In this document: positions 15,553-23,224 of the stretch, one piece after another
How the letters are laid out: each line of letters begins with the position of its first letter
How positions within the stretch are numbered: position 1 is the first letter of the stretch
Translations under genes and position numbers: made by a program
The notes under the pieces: generated by a model
Databases searched by the model: none
The model's input: the letters and a program-made list of their open reading frames with translations, nothing else
Told to the model about the DNA's origin: nothing
Source: JBAZOO01 sp041648735
GTDB lineage: Bacteria > Verrucomicrobiota > Lentisphaeria > Oligosphaerales > CAITYL01
Direction: 5' to 3'
Length of the DNA: 33,468 nt
Assembly (NCBI GenBank): GCA_041648735.1
Contig: JBAZOO010000037.1
Location: 1 to 33,468, forward strand

Positions 15553-17334
15553 ATGCAAAGCAAACCGATCCGTGGATGGATGTGGCAGATGGTGGTCTTG
15601 GCGCTGGCGGCGCTGGCGGCGGGGATTGCGCCCGCGCGGGCCGCGGCAGAACCCGATCCGCGCGACGACGCCAGCCCCTGGGGGATGGGCAGCAGCGCCG
15701 AATGGTCGGGGGATTATCCGAAATTCAACCCGCTGCTGGACCAGGCTGGGGTGAAATGGATCCGCCTGTGGAACGAATGGGCGGGCGTCCAGCCCAAGCC
15801 GGGGCAGTGGGACTGGAGCGTCACCGACAAGATCGTGGCCAACGCGAAGGCCAACCATCTCCGCATCCTGCCGGCCTGGTGCTACTTCGCCCCCTGGGCG
15901 TCGGCCGACGGCGGCACGCGCAAGGGGCCGGTCAAGGACATGCAGTTCTGGCGCGACTACGTGGCCGCCTCGGTGGGCCGCTACAAGGCGGACATAAAAT
16001 ATTGGGAGGTCTGGAACGAGTTCAACGGCAGTTTCTATGTGGGGCCGAACAAGCCCAAGGAATACGCCGACCTGGTGGTGGCGGCGTATGACACCGCGAA
16101 AAAGAGCGATCCCGGCGCCAAAATCGGGATGAGCGTCGCCAACTTCGACGTGAATTTCCTGGATGAGGCGATCAAGGCCGGCGCCGCCGGGCATTTCGAC
16201 TTCATCTGCGTCCATCCCTACGAGAACCTGGGCGCGCTGGCCGAGGGCGGCGAAATGGGCTACCTGAGCCTGGCCGGCAATCTCCGGGACATGCTCAAGG
16301 CCAACAAGCAGCCGGCGGACATTCCGCTCTGGATCACCGAGGTTGGCTATGCCGCGCCGATCAAGGCCGAGCCCAAGGCCGACGCCAAGCAGGCCGAGAT
16401 CCTGGTCAAGGGCCACCTGCTCTCCATCGCGCAGGGGTTCCAGCGCATCTTCTGGTTCGAGGCGCGCGGCCCGTCCTATGGCGGCGGCACCGACTTGGGC
16501 ATCATCCGCGCCGACTGGACGTTGCGGCCGGCGTACCAGGCGTATAAGACGATGACGGCGCTGCTGGGGCCGGAGCCCGCCTATCGGGGCTGGCTCGACC
16601 TGGGCAAGGGCGGCTACGGCTTTGTCTTCAAAGGCAAAGAGGGCGATGTCCTGGCCGCCTGGGCGCCGCCGGGCAAAGAGTGCAAGGCGACCTTTGCCGG
16701 CGACGTGAAGGTCACGGCCCTCGCGGGCGCGGCAACGCCGCTAGCGGCCGGCAAGGAGTTGGCCCTGGGCGACCTGCCGGTGTTCATCAGCGGGCTGCCG
16801 GCCGAGCTGGCGAAGCAGGCGCAGGCGAACCTGGGCAAGCCCTATCCCTGGGGCGGCGACTACGCCCACGCCACGCAGGTGAGCTGCAAGCTGGGCGCCG
16901 TCAACCTGGAGGACGGCCTCAAGCAGGTGAATCCCAAGACGACCGTGGTGGTGAACGACTTGGCGGAGACCTGGCGCCGCACCAGCTTCGCCTTTGGCGG
17001 CGAGGGGCATTACACCTACTTCCGCGTCGATCCCCAGTTCGTCCCCTACGGCACGACCAGCCTGGAAATCACCGCCGTGGTGCGGCGCGCGGCGCCCGCC
17101 AAGCCGGCCAATGTCGGCCTGGAATATGAATCGAGCAAAGGCTACACGGGGTTCAAAGGGCCTAATTACGAGGTGCCGGCGGACGCCCAGTGGCACGAGC
17201 AGACCTGGAAACTGACCGACGCCAATTTCGTCGGCCAATGGGGCTGGAACTTCCGCCTCACCACCACCGGCTCGCCCGGCGAGGTGGACCTCAAGGAAGT
17301 GCGCGTGAAGAAAGCGGCCGCCCCGGCCAAGTGA
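15553..17334 (+). CDS. secreted clan GH-A glycoside hydrolase (GH39-like), copy 2
   Basis: This 593-residue protein is a close paralogue of the one at 12703. The signal peptide and first 160 residues are almost identical, and divergence grows toward the C-terminus. E156 (YWEVWNEFNG) and E263 (LWITEVGYA) keep the catalytic pair. About 60 bases upstream of the start are also shared with copy 1 (CGAAACCTCAAGGCA and GACAGGCTGAAAATG). The paired CGCAAAA module is not present here, so expression probably depends on read-through from copy 1. Its 3' end converges with the XylR-type regulator. Differences around the active site could change substrate range, but this is not shown. Confidence 0.8.
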   Translation: MQSKPIRGWMWQMVVLALAALAAGIAPARAAAEPDPRDDASPWGMGSSAEWSGDYPKFNPLLDQAGVKWIRLWNEWAGVQPKPGQWDWSVTDKIVANAKANHLRILPAWCYFAPWASADGGTRKGPVKDMQFWRDYVAASVGRYKADIKYWEVWNEFNGSFYVGPNKPKEYADLVVAAYDTAKKSDPGAKIGMSVANFDVNFLDEAIKAGAAGHFDFICVHPYENLGALAEGGEMGYLSLAGNLRDMLKANKQPADIPLWITEVGYAAPIKAEPKADAKQAEILVKGHLLSIAQGFQRIFWFEARGPSYGGGTDLGIIRADWTLRPAYQAYKTMTALLGPEPAYRGWLDLGKGGYGFVFKGKEGDVLAAWAPPGKECKATFAGDVKVTALAGAATPLAAGKELALGDLPVFISGLPAELAKQAQANLGKPYPWGGDYAHATQVSCKLGAVNLEDGLKQVNPKTTVVVNDLAETWRRTSFAFGGEGHYTYFRVDPQFVPYGTTSLEITAVVRRAAPAKPANVGLEYESSKGYTGFKGPNYEVPADAQWHEQTWKLTDANFVGQWGWNFRLTTTGSPGEVDLKEVRVKKAAAPAK

Positions 17335-17527
17335 GGCGGCGGCGGCCCGGCGTGGAGCGCGGCGCCGCTTTTCTCCGGCGCGTCTCGGCGTGCCGTTCCG
17401 GACTCCCGCCCAGACCGTTGTTTGATGCCTTGCCGCCCGGAAAAAACGGTCTGGACGGCAGGGCACCCGCTCCTCCAGCGGGAACCTTTGGCAGGCGCTG
17501 GCGTGCCGTGGAAAGCGCCGCCTGACA

Positions 17528-18628
17528 TCAGTGGGGCAGGAAGCCGCGCCGGTATTCCAGCGGTGTCTGCCCCGTGCGCCTCTGCAACACGCGCCCCAAG
17601 CGCACCGCCGTGCCGAAGCCCGCCCGCGCCGCGACCGCTTTCAGCGGCAGCCCCGTCGTCGCCAGCAGGCTCTGCGCCCGTTCCACCTTGAGCCGGAGCA
17701 GCTCCTGCCCGGGCGACTGCCCCAGCTTCTCGCGGAAACGCAGTTCCAGCGTCTTGCGCGACGCCCCCAACGCCCGCGCCGCCGCCGCCACGTTGCCGCC
17801 GCGCTCCAGGTTCTCTTCCAGGAAGCGCACCGCCCGCGCCACCAGCTCATCCTCCGTCGCCACGGTCCGCGACGACTGCCGCGCCAGCAGCGGCCCCGGC
17901 GGCACCAGCGTCACCGCCGGAATCTCCTCCCCCGCCACCAGGCGCAGCAGGCATTCCACCGCCAGATAGCCGATGCGTTCAGTCGGCAGCGCCACGCTGG
18001 ACAGCGGCGGGCGGGTCAGCTCCGAATACAGGTCGTCGTCACCAACCCCCACCACCGCCACGTCTTCGGGCACGCGCAGGCCCAGGTCGTGGCAGTTCCG
18101 GATCGCCTCCGACCCCGTGTCGTCGTGGGTCGCCATCAGCCCCAGCGGCCGGGGCATCCGGCGCAGCCACCGCCGCCCGCCCCGGCTGGTCCACGCCGGG
18201 GCCTGGTCCCGGCCCAGCGCGGCCGTGATGGCCTCGGCGAATCCGTCGCCGCGCTGCCGGGCGAAAAGGTAGCGCTCGTCCCCCCAGAAGGCGAAATGGC
18301 GAAACCCCTTGGCCAACAGGTGCCGCGCCACCATCCGCCCCACCTCGCCATCGTCCGTGACCACCCGCGGAAAACGCGGCCCCGGATTGGTGTTGGACAC
18401 ATTCACCGCCGGCGTGTGCAGACGCAGCGCCGGCTCCGTCCAGTCCGCATTCGTCCCCAGGACCAGCCCGTCGTACCCGGCCCGGTCCACGGCCGCGAAC
18501 CGCTCCGGCGTGCGCACCTGCTCCACCACCAGTTCCAGGTCGCCGCGCGTCCCGGCGAACTGCGCCACGCCCTTGAGCACGCGGCGGAAATAGGTCACGT
18601 CTGGATCCACCACATAGGCGATGCGCAT
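17528..18628 (-). CDS. XylR-family (AraC/LacI-like) transcriptional regulator
   Basis: The 366-residue protein joins a LacI-type sugar-sensing domain to an AraC DNA-binding domain, the XylR arrangement. The N-terminus MRIAYVVDPDVTYFRRVLKG starts the sensor. GYDGLVLG, VSNTNPGPRFPRVVTDDGEVGRMVARHLLAKGF and PEDVAVVGVGDDDLYSELTRPPLSS are typical of the periplasmic-binding-like fold. The AraC helices lie at about 265-360, with VAAAARALGASRKTLELRFRE and LKAVAARAGFGTAVRLGRVLQRRTGQTPLEYRR. The start at 18628 has GAGGGG about ten bases upstream. The gene points away from regulatory module copy 2 (18772-18836), so the intergenic space could serve both directions. The inducer is unknown. Confidence 0.93.
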   Translation of the reverse strand: MRIAYVVDPDVTYFRRVLKGVAQFAGTRGDLELVVEQVRTPERFAAVDRAGYDGLVLGTNADWTEPALRLHTPAVNVSNTNPGPRFPRVVTDDGEVGRMVARHLLAKGFRHFAFWGDERYLFARQRGDGFAEAITAALGRDQAPAWTSRGGRRWLRRMPRPLGLMATHDDTGSEAIRNCHDLGLRVPEDVAVVGVGDDDLYSELTRPPLSSVALPTERIGYLAVECLLRLVAGEEIPAVTLVPPGPLLARQSSRTVATEDELVARAVRFLEENLERGGNVAAAARALGASRKTLELRFREKLGQSPGQELLRLKVERAQSLLATTGLPLKAVAARAGFGTAVRLGRVLQRRTGQTPLEYRRGFLPH

Positions 18629-18771
18629 GTCAGGTTGCCCCTCAAGCCAAGGCCGTGTCCAGCCGCGGCGGGTAATCCACTGCCCTGTAAAACCAAAACC
18701 TTCACCACGAAGCTTCGTGGTGAATCCGCATTTCCAGGCCGTCCGGAGTACTAGGCCAAGAATATACTGGC

Positions 18772-18875
18772 TTACGCAAAAAGTCAACAGAATACGCAAA
18801 ATGGATGTAGACAGGCGCGGATCTGCGTGGTACCTTCTGGAGTAGTGGCGCAAAATGCCCGGGCGTTCCGGGCAT
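18772..18875 (+). promoter_or_regulatory. regulatory module copy 2: paired CGCAAAA sites, promoter, 5'-UTR hairpin
   Basis: CGCAAAA sites 20 bases apart lie within 18772-18804. TAGACA (18808-18813), 17 bases and TACCTT (18831-18836) follow. An 8-bp perfect hairpin, ATGCCCGG/CCGGGCAT with a 5-base loop (18855-18875), comes just after the expected start. A strong ribosome site (CGGAGGTG) and ATG at 18946 follow. That frame runs through interspersed repeat to about 19245 with no family signature, so I do not call it a gene. The first clear gene downstream is the prepilin-like one at 19242. The regulator gene lies on the other side, divergent. Confidence 0.72.
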
Positions 18876-18956
18876 GGCGCGGCACATCGGCGTTCAACAG
18901 AAGACGCAAAGACGCGGAGAAAACCGGGCGAACGGAGGTGAAGCCATGGCATTGGG

Positions 18957-19126
18957 TGCGCTTGGGGACAGGGGAAAAACGCCCCCCGCTGGAGTTCACG
19001 CTTCAGTGTGGGACCTGCCGTCCAGCCAAAAAACTCGCAGGGCGGAAGGTGGGCCGTCCAGAGGAAACGCCGCCGCCACCCCAACCAGCCGCACGCTGAA
19101 GCGTGGGACCTGCCGTCCCGGCATCC
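18957..19126. repeat. interspersed non-coding repeat, copy A
   Basis: This stretch is nearly identical to 29269-29428. Shared words include GGGGACAGGGGAAAAACGCC, GGGACCTGCCGTCCAGCC and AAAAAACTCGCAGGGCGGAA. It contains small imperfect or perfect palindromes of the CACGCTGAAGCGTG type flanking each GGGACCTGCCGTCC. No coding signature is seen. In each case it follows the end of a regulated unit. Confidence 0.75.
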
Positions 19127-19241
19127 CTTTAGCCCACGAAACACACGAAAAAAACAAAGCTTTCGTGCTGTTTCGTGTGTTTCGTGGGGAAAAGGCTGGT
19201 GTGGATTTGTGGGCCAAAAAAATCTTCGCGGAAAAAGAGGC

Positions 19242-20057
19242 ATGAAACGCAAGATCCCATTCACGCTGATCGAGCTGCTGGTGGTGATCGCGATCATTGC
19301 GGTGCTGGCGGCGCTGCTGCTGCCGGCCTTGCAGCGGGCGAAGGAGGCCGCGAAGACGGCCTTCTGCCTGGGCAACCAGCGCCAGTGCGGGATCGCCATG
19401 CTGTCCTATGCGGGTGATTTTGACGGCGTGCTGGCGACGGGCGGTTCCCCCAGCATCCACTGGAGTGCCCCGTGGACGTGGTTCCTCGATGGCGACGGCG
19501 CGCATTACTCGTACTTCCAGTACCTCCCCCCCGGCACCGCCGCGCAGCATTGCCCCAAGAACAGCGGCGGACACTATGGGGCCGTGTATCCGACTACCTA
19601 CTGCAGCGGCTTGGTGGATTTCAGCCACTGGAATGCCAGCACCATCGAGGCGGCTTGGGATCCCACGGCGCCGGTGGGTTCAGTGGCTCGCGGCCAGTTC
19701 CATGGCATCCGCGTCGCGGGCGTGTGGCAGCCGGGCGATTATGCGGTTCTGCTCGACACCGCCTTCATAAACACTCCCAGCCCCGCACCGCCCGTGATTT
19801 TCCTTGACTCCAAGACCCCCCCGGGGCACTACGGGGTTGGCATGGATGGTGGCACCACCGGGTCGGGCGGCGGCCAGTTCGGGGCGATCTGGCTGGCCCA
19901 CCCGGCGAACCGTGCCAATGCGTGGTTTGTGGACGGCCACGCCGAAAGCTGCGGCCGCCAGCGGCTGCGCGGCGTGTCAAATTACAACCTCTATGGCAAC
20001 GACCACCACGGCTTCCGGTATGGCTGGGATAACAACGGGATGATGGGGCCGCTGTGA
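19242..20057 (+). CDS. prepilin-like secreted protein with H-x-DG type C-terminus (DUF1559-like)
   Basis: The 271-residue protein starts MKRKIPFTLIELLVVIAII, a type IV prepilin/pseudopilin leader processed by prepilin peptidase before the F, followed by a hydrophobic helix to about residue 28. AKTAFCLGNQRQCGIAM is the usual continuation in this family. Near the C-terminus HPANRANAWFVDGHAES resembles the H-x9-DG motif of prepilin-associated proteins, here with ten residues between H and DG. Such proteins are expanded in Lentisphaerota, Verrucomicrobiota and Planctomycetota. Their function is poorly known; a role in secretion or surface display of enzymes is often assumed. The ATG at 19242 is fixed by the leader motif. 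It lies downstream of regulatory module copy 2. Confidence 0.88.
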   Translation: MKRKIPFTLIELLVVIAIIAVLAALLLPALQRAKEAAKTAFCLGNQRQCGIAMLSYAGDFDGVLATGGSPSIHWSAPWTWFLDGDGAHYSYFQYLPPGTAAQHCPKNSGGHYGAVYPTTYCSGLVDFSHWNASTIEAAWDPTAPVGSVARGQFHGIRVAGVWQPGDYAVLLDTAFINTPSPAPPVIFLDSKTPPGHYGVGMDGGTTGSGGGQFGAIWLAHPANRANAWFVDGHAESCGRQRLRGVSNYNLYGNDHHGFRYGWDNNGMMGPL

Positions 20058-20337
20058 CGTCGGCACGGTGAACGGCAAAGCCAGTGGTGGGACAACAACG
20101 GCATTCCCCTGCAACCCGTTAGCCTGATCTATTCATGAGAAGAACAAGTTCGACCGGCCTTCGTGCCCTTCGTGACTTCGTGGTGAATAATTCAGGTTCA
20201 GAAAGGCATGACGCATGAACCAGACCGAGACTCCGCCCGCTTACTGACGTGCGCGGTTCTGATGGACGTCGCGCTTTCGCTATACGCCCCCTCCCCACGC
20301 ACCCCGCCAAAACGGGCGCCCCCCCCGAATGTCGCGA

Positions 20338-20440
20338 TTACGCAAAAAGTCAATAGAATTCGCAAAATGGATGTAGACAGGCGCGGATCTGCGCGGTATC
20401 TTCTGGAGTAGTGGGCAGGAATGCCCAGACATTCCGGGCA
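20338..20440 (+). promoter_or_regulatory. regulatory module copy 3: paired CGCAAAA sites, promoter, 5'-UTR hairpin
   Basis: CGCAAAA words 20 bases apart lie within 20338-20370. TAGACA (20374-20379), 17 bases and TATCTT (20397-20402) follow. After the expected start, GGAATG/CATTCC (20418-20435) can pair. TGCCC/GGGCA (20422-20440) is an alternative that excludes it. The PEP-CTERM gene at 20650 follows, then the fucosidase and DUF4450 genes on the same strand. Confidence 0.75.
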
Positions 20441-20511
20441 TGGCGCGGCACATCGGCGTTCAACAGAAGACGCAAAGACGCGGAGAAAACCGGGCGAAAG
20501 GAGGTGAAGCC

Positions 20512-20535
20512 ATGGCATTTGGTGGCGCGGTGTAG
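20512..20535 (+). other. possible seven-codon leader frame with strong ribosome site
   Basis: AAAGGAGGTG lies five bases before ATG, and the frame reads MAFGGAV then TAG. This is the best ribosome site in the transcript leader, stronger than the one of the PEP-CTERM gene 115 bases later. It is conserved in cassette copy B (28334-28357). It might be a translated leader or a leftover of an older gene start. Confidence 0.4.
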
Positions 20536-20649
20536 GCGCGCCTGACAGAGTTCACGCGGGCGCCGTGACGAGAGGCTGGACGGCACCCCGCCCGGTTGTG
20601 GAAGCAGCCTCGGCAAAACATGGCTTGGTTCATCCAGAAGGAGATTCGC

Positions 20650-21354
20650 ATGCAGACTTCAATTCATCAGAGGAACTTCCAGTTCCGCGCCTTGGCGGTC
20701 GCCGCGTTGTCGGCGGCGGGGCTGGCGGTTCTGCCCGCCTCGGCGGCGGTCATCACCTGGGGCGCGCCGACCACCCTTGCGGGGGACAGCGATGTGCTCA
20801 CCACCGGAAACTTGTTATACGCCTACGGGCAGCCCGCAGGCACTGCTACTACGTTGAACGGCGTCAGCTTTGGTACCAGCTATGCCAACGTCACTACATC
20901 GGGCTTTGACGCAAGCACTCCGACCGCCTTTTGGGCAGGATCCGCACCCTTCGGCAACCTGAGCTCCGACTATCAGAACACAGTCGCAGGTGGATATTAC
21001 ACCAACTCGGTCAAAGCGGTTGATGTGACCCTCTCAGGCCTGACGAGCGGACAGGCCTATAACGTGCAGTTTTGGGTCGAGGATGCGCGAGACATCGCGG
21101 GCCGAACGGAGACCCTGACAAGCGCTGGCGGAAACACCGTCACGCTGGACTTCAGCAGTACTGACACGGGTGGCGGCCTCGGTCAATATTCAATCGGCAC
21201 GTTCACGGCCGATGCCGCGACTCAAACATTCACGGTGTCAGGCAATCAGACTTCTCAGATGAATGCCATCCAGGTGCGTGAAGTCCCCGAGCCGGCGGCG
21301 CTGGCGCTGCTGCTCCTCGGCGGCGTCGGGCTGCTCCGCCGGCGGAAGGCCTGA
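20650..21354 (+). CDS. secreted PEP-CTERM-type protein, unknown function
   Basis: The 234-residue protein starts at ATG 20650 with AAGGAG seven bases upstream. A signal peptide covers about 1-33 (LAVAALSAAGLAVLPASAA). The middle is a strand-rich, T/S/G-rich domain (TLAGDSDVLTTGNLLYAYGQ, VDVTLSGLTSGQAYNVQFWV, TFTADAATQTFTVSG), fibronectin- or lectin-like in feel but not recognised. The C-terminus is a sorting tail: VPEP, a hydrophobic helix, then LLRRRKA. Such tails are handled by exosortase-type systems. Tail and start are shared at DNA level with the protein at 28472, although the middles are unrelated. It lies in the copy 3 module unit ahead of the fucosidase. Confidence 0.85.
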   Translation: MQTSIHQRNFQFRALAVAALSAAGLAVLPASAAVITWGAPTTLAGDSDVLTTGNLLYAYGQPAGTATTLNGVSFGTSYANVTTSGFDASTPTAFWAGSAPFGNLSSDYQNTVAGGYYTNSVKAVDVTLSGLTSGQAYNVQFWVEDARDIAGRTETLTSAGGNTVTLDFSSTDTGGGLGQYSIGTFTADAATQTFTVSGNQTSQMNAIQVREVPEPAALALLLLGGVGLLRRRKA

Positions 21355-21454
21355 CGCGATCTGGACGTTCCTCCTTGCGGCGATTCGCCTGACGGCGAAT
21401 CGCCGCTTTGTTCCTGCCTTCCTGGAAAACCCCGCACCTGGAAAACCCCGCACT

Positions 21455-23224
21455 ATGAGCCCCAATCCCCACCCGCTTCTGGCGCTCGCGCTTCCGGTGC
21501 GTCTTGCCATCCTCGCCGTGGTCCTGGCGTGGACTCCCCTGGCGGCCCAGGGCGCCGAAACGCCCGCGCCCGTCGAAACGCCGGCGCAGCGCGACGCCCG
21601 GGTGGCGTGGTGGCGCGACGCCCGGTTTGGGATGTTCATCCACTGGGGGCCGGTCAGCCTGACGGGCCAGGAGATCAGTTGGTCGCGGGCCAACTCGAAT
21701 CCCGCCTGCCCGAACAAGGGGCCGATTCCCGTGGCGGAGTATGACAATCTCTACAAGCAGTTCAACCCCACCCAATTCGACGCGAAGCAATGGGTGGCCA
21801 TTGCCCAGGCCGCCGGCATGAAATACATGGTGCTGACGGCCAAGCATTGCGACGGCTTTCTGCTGTGGGACTCGAAGGTGAGTGACTACAACATCATGCA
21901 CACGCCGTTTAAGCGCGACGTCTGCGCCGAGCTGGCCAAGGCCGCGCACGACGCCGGGATGCGGATCGGCTGGTATTTCTCCCCGCCGGACTGGCGCGAC
22001 CCGGATTTCCGGACGGCCAGGAACGCCGAGTTCGTCAAGCGCATGCAGGCCGAACTGACGGAACTGCTGAGCAACTACGGCAAGATTGATGTCTTGTGGT
22101 TTGATACCGACGGCTGGTCTCCCGCGGATTACGACCAGCCGGCCACGTATGCCCTGATCCGCCGGCTGCAACCTGGGATTATCATTGACGAACGCCTGGG
22201 GGGAAATGCGCCGCCGGGTGTCGCCGGGGCCGATTACTACACCCCCGAACAACGCATCGGCGGCTTCGACCGGGATCGCCTCTGGGAATCCTGCATGACC
22301 ATCTCGGGCAGGGGCCAATGGTCCTGGGGCGGCCCCGAGGACGGCGTGAAGCCATTTGCGCAGTGCCTCAATATGCTGGTCGGCTGCGCCGGCGGCGATG
22401 GCAACGTGCTCCTCAACGTGGGGCCGATGCCCACCGGCCAGATCGCGCCCGAACAGGTGAAGCCGCTGAAGGAAATGGGCGCGTGGCTGGCAAAATACGG
22501 GGCAAGCATCTACGGCACGCGCGGCGGGCCATTCAAGCCCGGCGAGTATGGCGTTTCGACCTGCAAGGGCTCCACGATCTACCTGCACGTCCAGAAATGG
22601 CCCGCCGTTCCCCTGCTTTTGCCGGCCATTCCCGCGAAAATCCTGCGCACCCATGCGCTGACCGCCGGCGACACGGTGAGCGTGAAGCAGACCGACGATG
22701 GCATTGAGGTGTCCCGGCAGGCCGGCGATCCGCATGCGAGCGACAGCGTCATCGCCCTGGAACTGGATCGCCCGGCCGGCGCTATCGCCCCCTTGTTCGT
22801 GCCCTCGCCGGCCGCGCGCTCGTTGACGGGCGGCAAGAAGGCGACCGCCTCCAGCGTCTATCATAACGATGCCACGCACGGTGCGGATAAAGCCTTTGAT
22901 TATGACGACAGTACCCGCTGGGGGGCGGAATCGGGAGTGAAGTCGGCGTGGCTGGAGGTGGACCTTGGCCAGCCTTGCACGATCGGCCGCGCGGTGATTC
23001 ATCAGGCGTATTCGGAATTAAAGCTCGTGCGCAAGTTCGCCATCGAAACCAAGCAAGGCGACGCATGGAAAGCGTGTTACCAGGGGGAAAACATGGGCGC
23101 GATCCTCGACGTCACCTTCCCACCCGTCACCGCCCAATACGTGCGCCTGAACGTGACCGAGGCTTCGGGTGATCCGGCACATGGCGGGCCGACAATCTCG
23201 GAATTTCAACTGTTCAAGCCATGA
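21455..23224 (+). CDS. secreted alpha-L-fucosidase (GH29) with C-terminal F5/8-type domain
   Basis: The enzyme removes terminal alpha-L-fucose from glycans with retention of configuration. The 589-residue protein has a signal peptide (about 1-34), then WRDARFGMFIHWGP at 53-66, LTAKHCDGFLLWDS at 127-140 and DVLWFDTDG at 212-220. D217 is the expected nucleophile. NVLLNVGPMPTGQI is also typical. From about residue 450 a discoidin-like (F5/8 C) sugar-binding domain follows, with DYDDSTRW and QYVRLNVTE. Bases 23127-23160 in this domain match a spacer of the CRISPR array at 33 of 34 positions. The ATG at 21455 was chosen for the signal peptide; the ribosome site is weak. Its stop overlaps the next gene (ATGA). 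Confidence 0.93.
   Translation: MSPNPHPLLALALPVRLAILAVVLAWTPLAAQGAETPAPVETPAQRDARVAWWRDARFGMFIHWGPVSLTGQEISWSRANSNPACPNKGPIPVAEYDNLYKQFNPTQFDAKQWVAIAQAAGMKYMVLTAKHCDGFLLWDSKVSDYNIMHTPFKRDVCAELAKAAHDAGMRIGWYFSPPDWRDPDFRTARNAEFVKRMQAELTELLSNYGKIDVLWFDTDGWSPADYDQPATYALIRRLQPGIIIDERLGGNAPPGVAGADYYTPEQRIGGFDRDRLWESCMTISGRGQWSWGGPEDGVKPFAQCLNMLVGCAGGDGNVLLNVGPMPTGQIAPEQVKPLKEMGAWLAKYGASIYGTRGGPFKPGEYGVSTCKGSTIYLHVQKWPAVPLLLPAIPAKILRTHALTAGDTVSVKQTDDGIEVSRQAGDPHASDSVIALELDRPAGAIAPLFVPSPAARSLTGGKKATASSVYHNDATHGADKAFDYDDSTRWGAESGVKSAWLEVDLGQPCTIGRAVIHQAYSELKLVRKFAIETKQGDAWKACYQGENMGAILDVTFPPVTAQYVRLNVTEASGDPAHGGPTISEFQLFKP

Larger units (their letters stand above)
20261..20669 (+). repeat. promoter and signal-peptide cassette, copy A
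   Basis: About 409 bases, nearly identical to 28085-28491. The unit holds a GC-rich lead, the paired CGCAAAA operator, the promoter, a 5'-UTR hairpin, a strong ribosome site with a seven-codon frame, and the first seven codons (MQTSIHx) of a PEP-CTERM gene. The match stops abruptly just inside the coding region, so downstream genes differ while the control region is shared. Confidence 0.9.

Noticed and set aside
18874..19245. Frame after the strong ribosome site at 18946 as a real gene
   Set aside because: It translates the interspersed repeat copy A and has no family signature; the homologous frame in the other cassettes stops after seven codons.
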